DNA of 64,000 nt, taken from Mycobacterium sp. MS1601 (lineage in GTDB: Bacteria > Actinomycetota > Actinomycetes > Mycobacteriales > Mycobacteriaceae). The stretch covers positions 5,952,001-6,016,000 of the forward strand of contig NZ_CP019420.1 in NCBI RefSeq assembly GCF_001984215.1. Direction: 5' to 3'. Below, piece after piece: positions 62,730 to 64,000 of this stretch. Position 1 is the first letter of the stretch. The number at the start of each line of letters is the position of its first letter. The translations under genes were made by a program, and so were the position numbers. The notes under the pieces are model-generated. The model was given only the letters and a program-made list of their open reading frames with translations, had not been told where the DNA came from and did not search any database.

Positions 62730-62807
62730 ATGCCCGGGCACCACTGCGTGATCGTCGGCGCCGGGTTCTCCGGGATCGGTGCCGCGATCAAACTCTGGGC
62801 ATTCTGA
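62730..62807 (+). pseudogene. N-terminal stub of a flavin-dependent (Baeyer-Villiger-type) monooxygenase
   Basis: ATG at 62730 starts PGHHCVIVGAGFSGIGAAIKL, the FAD-binding GxGxxG fingerprint at the very N-terminus of FMO/Baeyer-Villiger monooxygenases, and then stops at TGA 62805-62807 after WAF. About 460 further residues are missing. The break near 62798 marks the join between core sequence and the element to the right. Confidence 0.75.
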
Positions 62808-62868
62808 GGTCGTCTTTGCGGCTGTACTTCTCTGGTGCCGTCGGGCGCGGCGGCGGATGCCGGTTGGG

Positions 62869-63500
62869 TTAGTCCGTGAATCGGTCGATGTCGGGGCGCG
62901 CATGTGGTCCCCGGAGCCAGAACATCGGGTAGCGGTCGCTGGTTCCGTCGAACACTCCGCCTGGGCCGGTGAACATGTACATGACGCGGCAGATCTCGGC
63001 CATCGGGACCACTGCCTTGTGGGACAGTGCGACGTCGCGACCCTCAACGCTGAACGGCTGCGGCATCAGTGTGTAGCCCTGGTCTGCGTCAAGCTGTGCA
63101 ACGTCGTCCTGCCAGCCTGGCCAGCGGAGGTCTTCGTAGAACCGGTCCAGCCCACCGGTGAGAGCAGACCAGACCAGATCGAAGTGGGTCCACTCACCGC
63201 ACTCTAGCCAAGCCAACGTGGCTGGCGCCCAATACCAGATACGGTGGTGCGCTCCTGGAAATGCGCCCCAGTTGAGCGCAAACACGCCACCGAGGACATC
63301 GATGGCGCACATGCCGGCCCGCAGACCGGACGTCATGAGGTCGAGAAAGGCTGGCATGTCCGCGGTTCCGCCGCCGAAGAGTTTCAGCCAGCCGTGATCG
63401 GCAGAACCGTATTCGGACCCTCGCGTGCCCACGACCGGATACGCTGCCACACAGTGGAATCCGCGATGATCAAGTCATCAAGTGTGCGCTGGTCACACAT
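62869..63500 (-). pseudogene. Decayed DUF2625 gene
   Basis: The C-terminal two-thirds (62869 to about 63430) read as DUF2625: DHGWLKLFGGG, VLGGVFALNWGAFPG, WYWAPATLAWLE, LDRFYEDLRWPGWQDDV and PVPMAEICRVMYMF. The N-terminal piece, MCDQRTLDDLIIADSTVWQ and RIRSWAREGPNTV, is in another frame starting at ATG 63500 and stopping at 63384. Between them the family has about 35 more residues ending in a GG-hV-DHGW motif, so both a deletion and a frameshift occurred. The function of DUF2625 is unknown. Confidence 0.8.
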
Positions 63501-63602
63501 CCGAGATCCTTGCCATCCAGACAGGGTACGCATCGTGCATTCTCGGCGTGAGGTTGCTGCGGATCAGATCGGGCCCGAGTGGTGGCGTTTGTCGTGTGAA
63601 CC

Positions 63603-64000
63603 TCATGGGGTTCCTCGTTGTGCGGCGGTGATGGTCCGGAGTCGCTGCAGTTCGCCGTGGGCGGCGGCCAGTTCTTGCTGTAGTTGCTTGATTTGGGATT
63701 TGGGTGCGGCGATGTCGGCGCCGTAGGGGTGTTTCTGGCTGCGCAGTTGATCACGCAGTGCAGCGGTAATGCTGCTATTCCCGGTCGCCGTATCGGGCGG
63801 AGGTTCGGCTGATCGCGGTGCGGCTGTGGTGGCCGCGGCACGGATCCCCTGTTCCAGATCGGGATGGTTGTAGATGGTCTTGCGGGCGACGTGGGCGTAG
63901 TTGGCCACGGCGTTGATGTTGATGTCCAGACCCTTTTTCTGCATCTCGCGCAGCGCTTTTCGGATCTTGGCGCTGGCGAGCAGAGCGTCGGTGGATCGTG
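63603..64000 (-). CDS. DUF6262-type transposon-associated protein, partial
   Basis: The frame is open from the window edge through STDALLASAKIRKALREMQKK to a stop at 63603, so the N-terminus is missing. GLDININAVANYAHVARKTIYNHPDL is a helix-turn-helix-like block and PKSQIKQLQQELAAAHGELQ a coiled coil, the usual layout of the small third protein of Tn554-like elements with tyrosine recombinases. The recombinase genes would lie beyond the window. Codon use is more AT-rich than in the core genes. The first internal ATG is at 63944. Confidence 0.7.
   Translation of the reverse strand, partial: RSTDALLASAKIRKALREMQKKGLDININAVANYAHVARKTIYNHPDLEQGIRAAATTAAPRSAEPPPDTATGNSSITAALRDQLRSQKHPYGADIAAPKSQIKQLQQELAAAHGELQRLRTITAAQRGTP

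Overview
The window is high-GC actinobacterial DNA. Its gene order matches the central-carbon, riboflavin and repair region of Mycobacteriaceae: qor-ctaB-tkt-tal-zwf-opcA-pgl, then secG-tpiA-pgk-gap-whiA-cuvA-rapZ-uvrC-ribH-ribBA-ribE-lprG-p55, then ribD-rpe-rsmB-fmt and priA. A ppc gene, iron-siderophore uptake genes and several inserted accessory blocks point to a non-tuberculous, Mycolicibacterium-like species. No rRNA, tRNA or CRISPR array was seen.

Layout. 1-8.3 kb: end of a quinone oxidoreductase, heme O synthase, and the pentose-phosphate operon. 8.3-13.7 kb: an iron uptake block (siderophore-interacting reductase, two permeases and an ATPase on the + strand; binding lipoprotein on the - strand behind an IdeR-like box). 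13.8-16.6 kb: ppc. 16.7-19.3 kb: haloalkane dehalogenase, TetR repressor and a double DUF1330-like protein that share one operator. 19.4-28.8 kb: secG and the glycolytic operon, a LigD-type polymerase, then whiA-cuvA-rapZ-uvrC. 28.8-35.1 kb: riboflavin genes, a 60-bp tandem repeat directly before ribE, and lprG-p55.

35.2-46.9 kb is an 11.7-kb accessory island lying between p55 and ribD, which are adjacent in M. tuberculosis. It carries a condensation-domain-like protein, three family-2 glycosyltransferases, a secreted GH16 glycanase, a large polytopic membrane protein, and a very unusual fusion of a polysaccharide flippase to adenylation, carrier and thioesterase domains. A paralogue of the A-T-TE part, with a single membrane anchor instead of the flippase, sits at 55.0-57.7 kb behind an IdeR-like iron box. 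Both adenylation domains lack the Asp that binds the amino group of amino acids, so the substrate is probably not an alpha-amino acid. This pair and the surrounding glycan cluster are the best candidates for an undescribed system, perhaps acyl modification of a surface glycan.

46.9-54.9 kb returns to core genes (EEP phosphatase, ribD, rpe, rsmB, fmt, lemA/DUF2207). Three consecutive reading-frame breaks at short C/G runs (46488, 47566, 48583) look like lost single bases and may be sequence errors, because one of them breaks ribD. 57.7-62.7 kb: a helicase-dead-looking priA, a YhhN protein, a sugar isomerase-like protein and a lipase. From 62.7 kb the sequence is broken: a 25-codon stub of a flavin monooxygenase, a decayed DUF2625 gene, and a DUF6262-type, transposon-associated protein running off the right edge.
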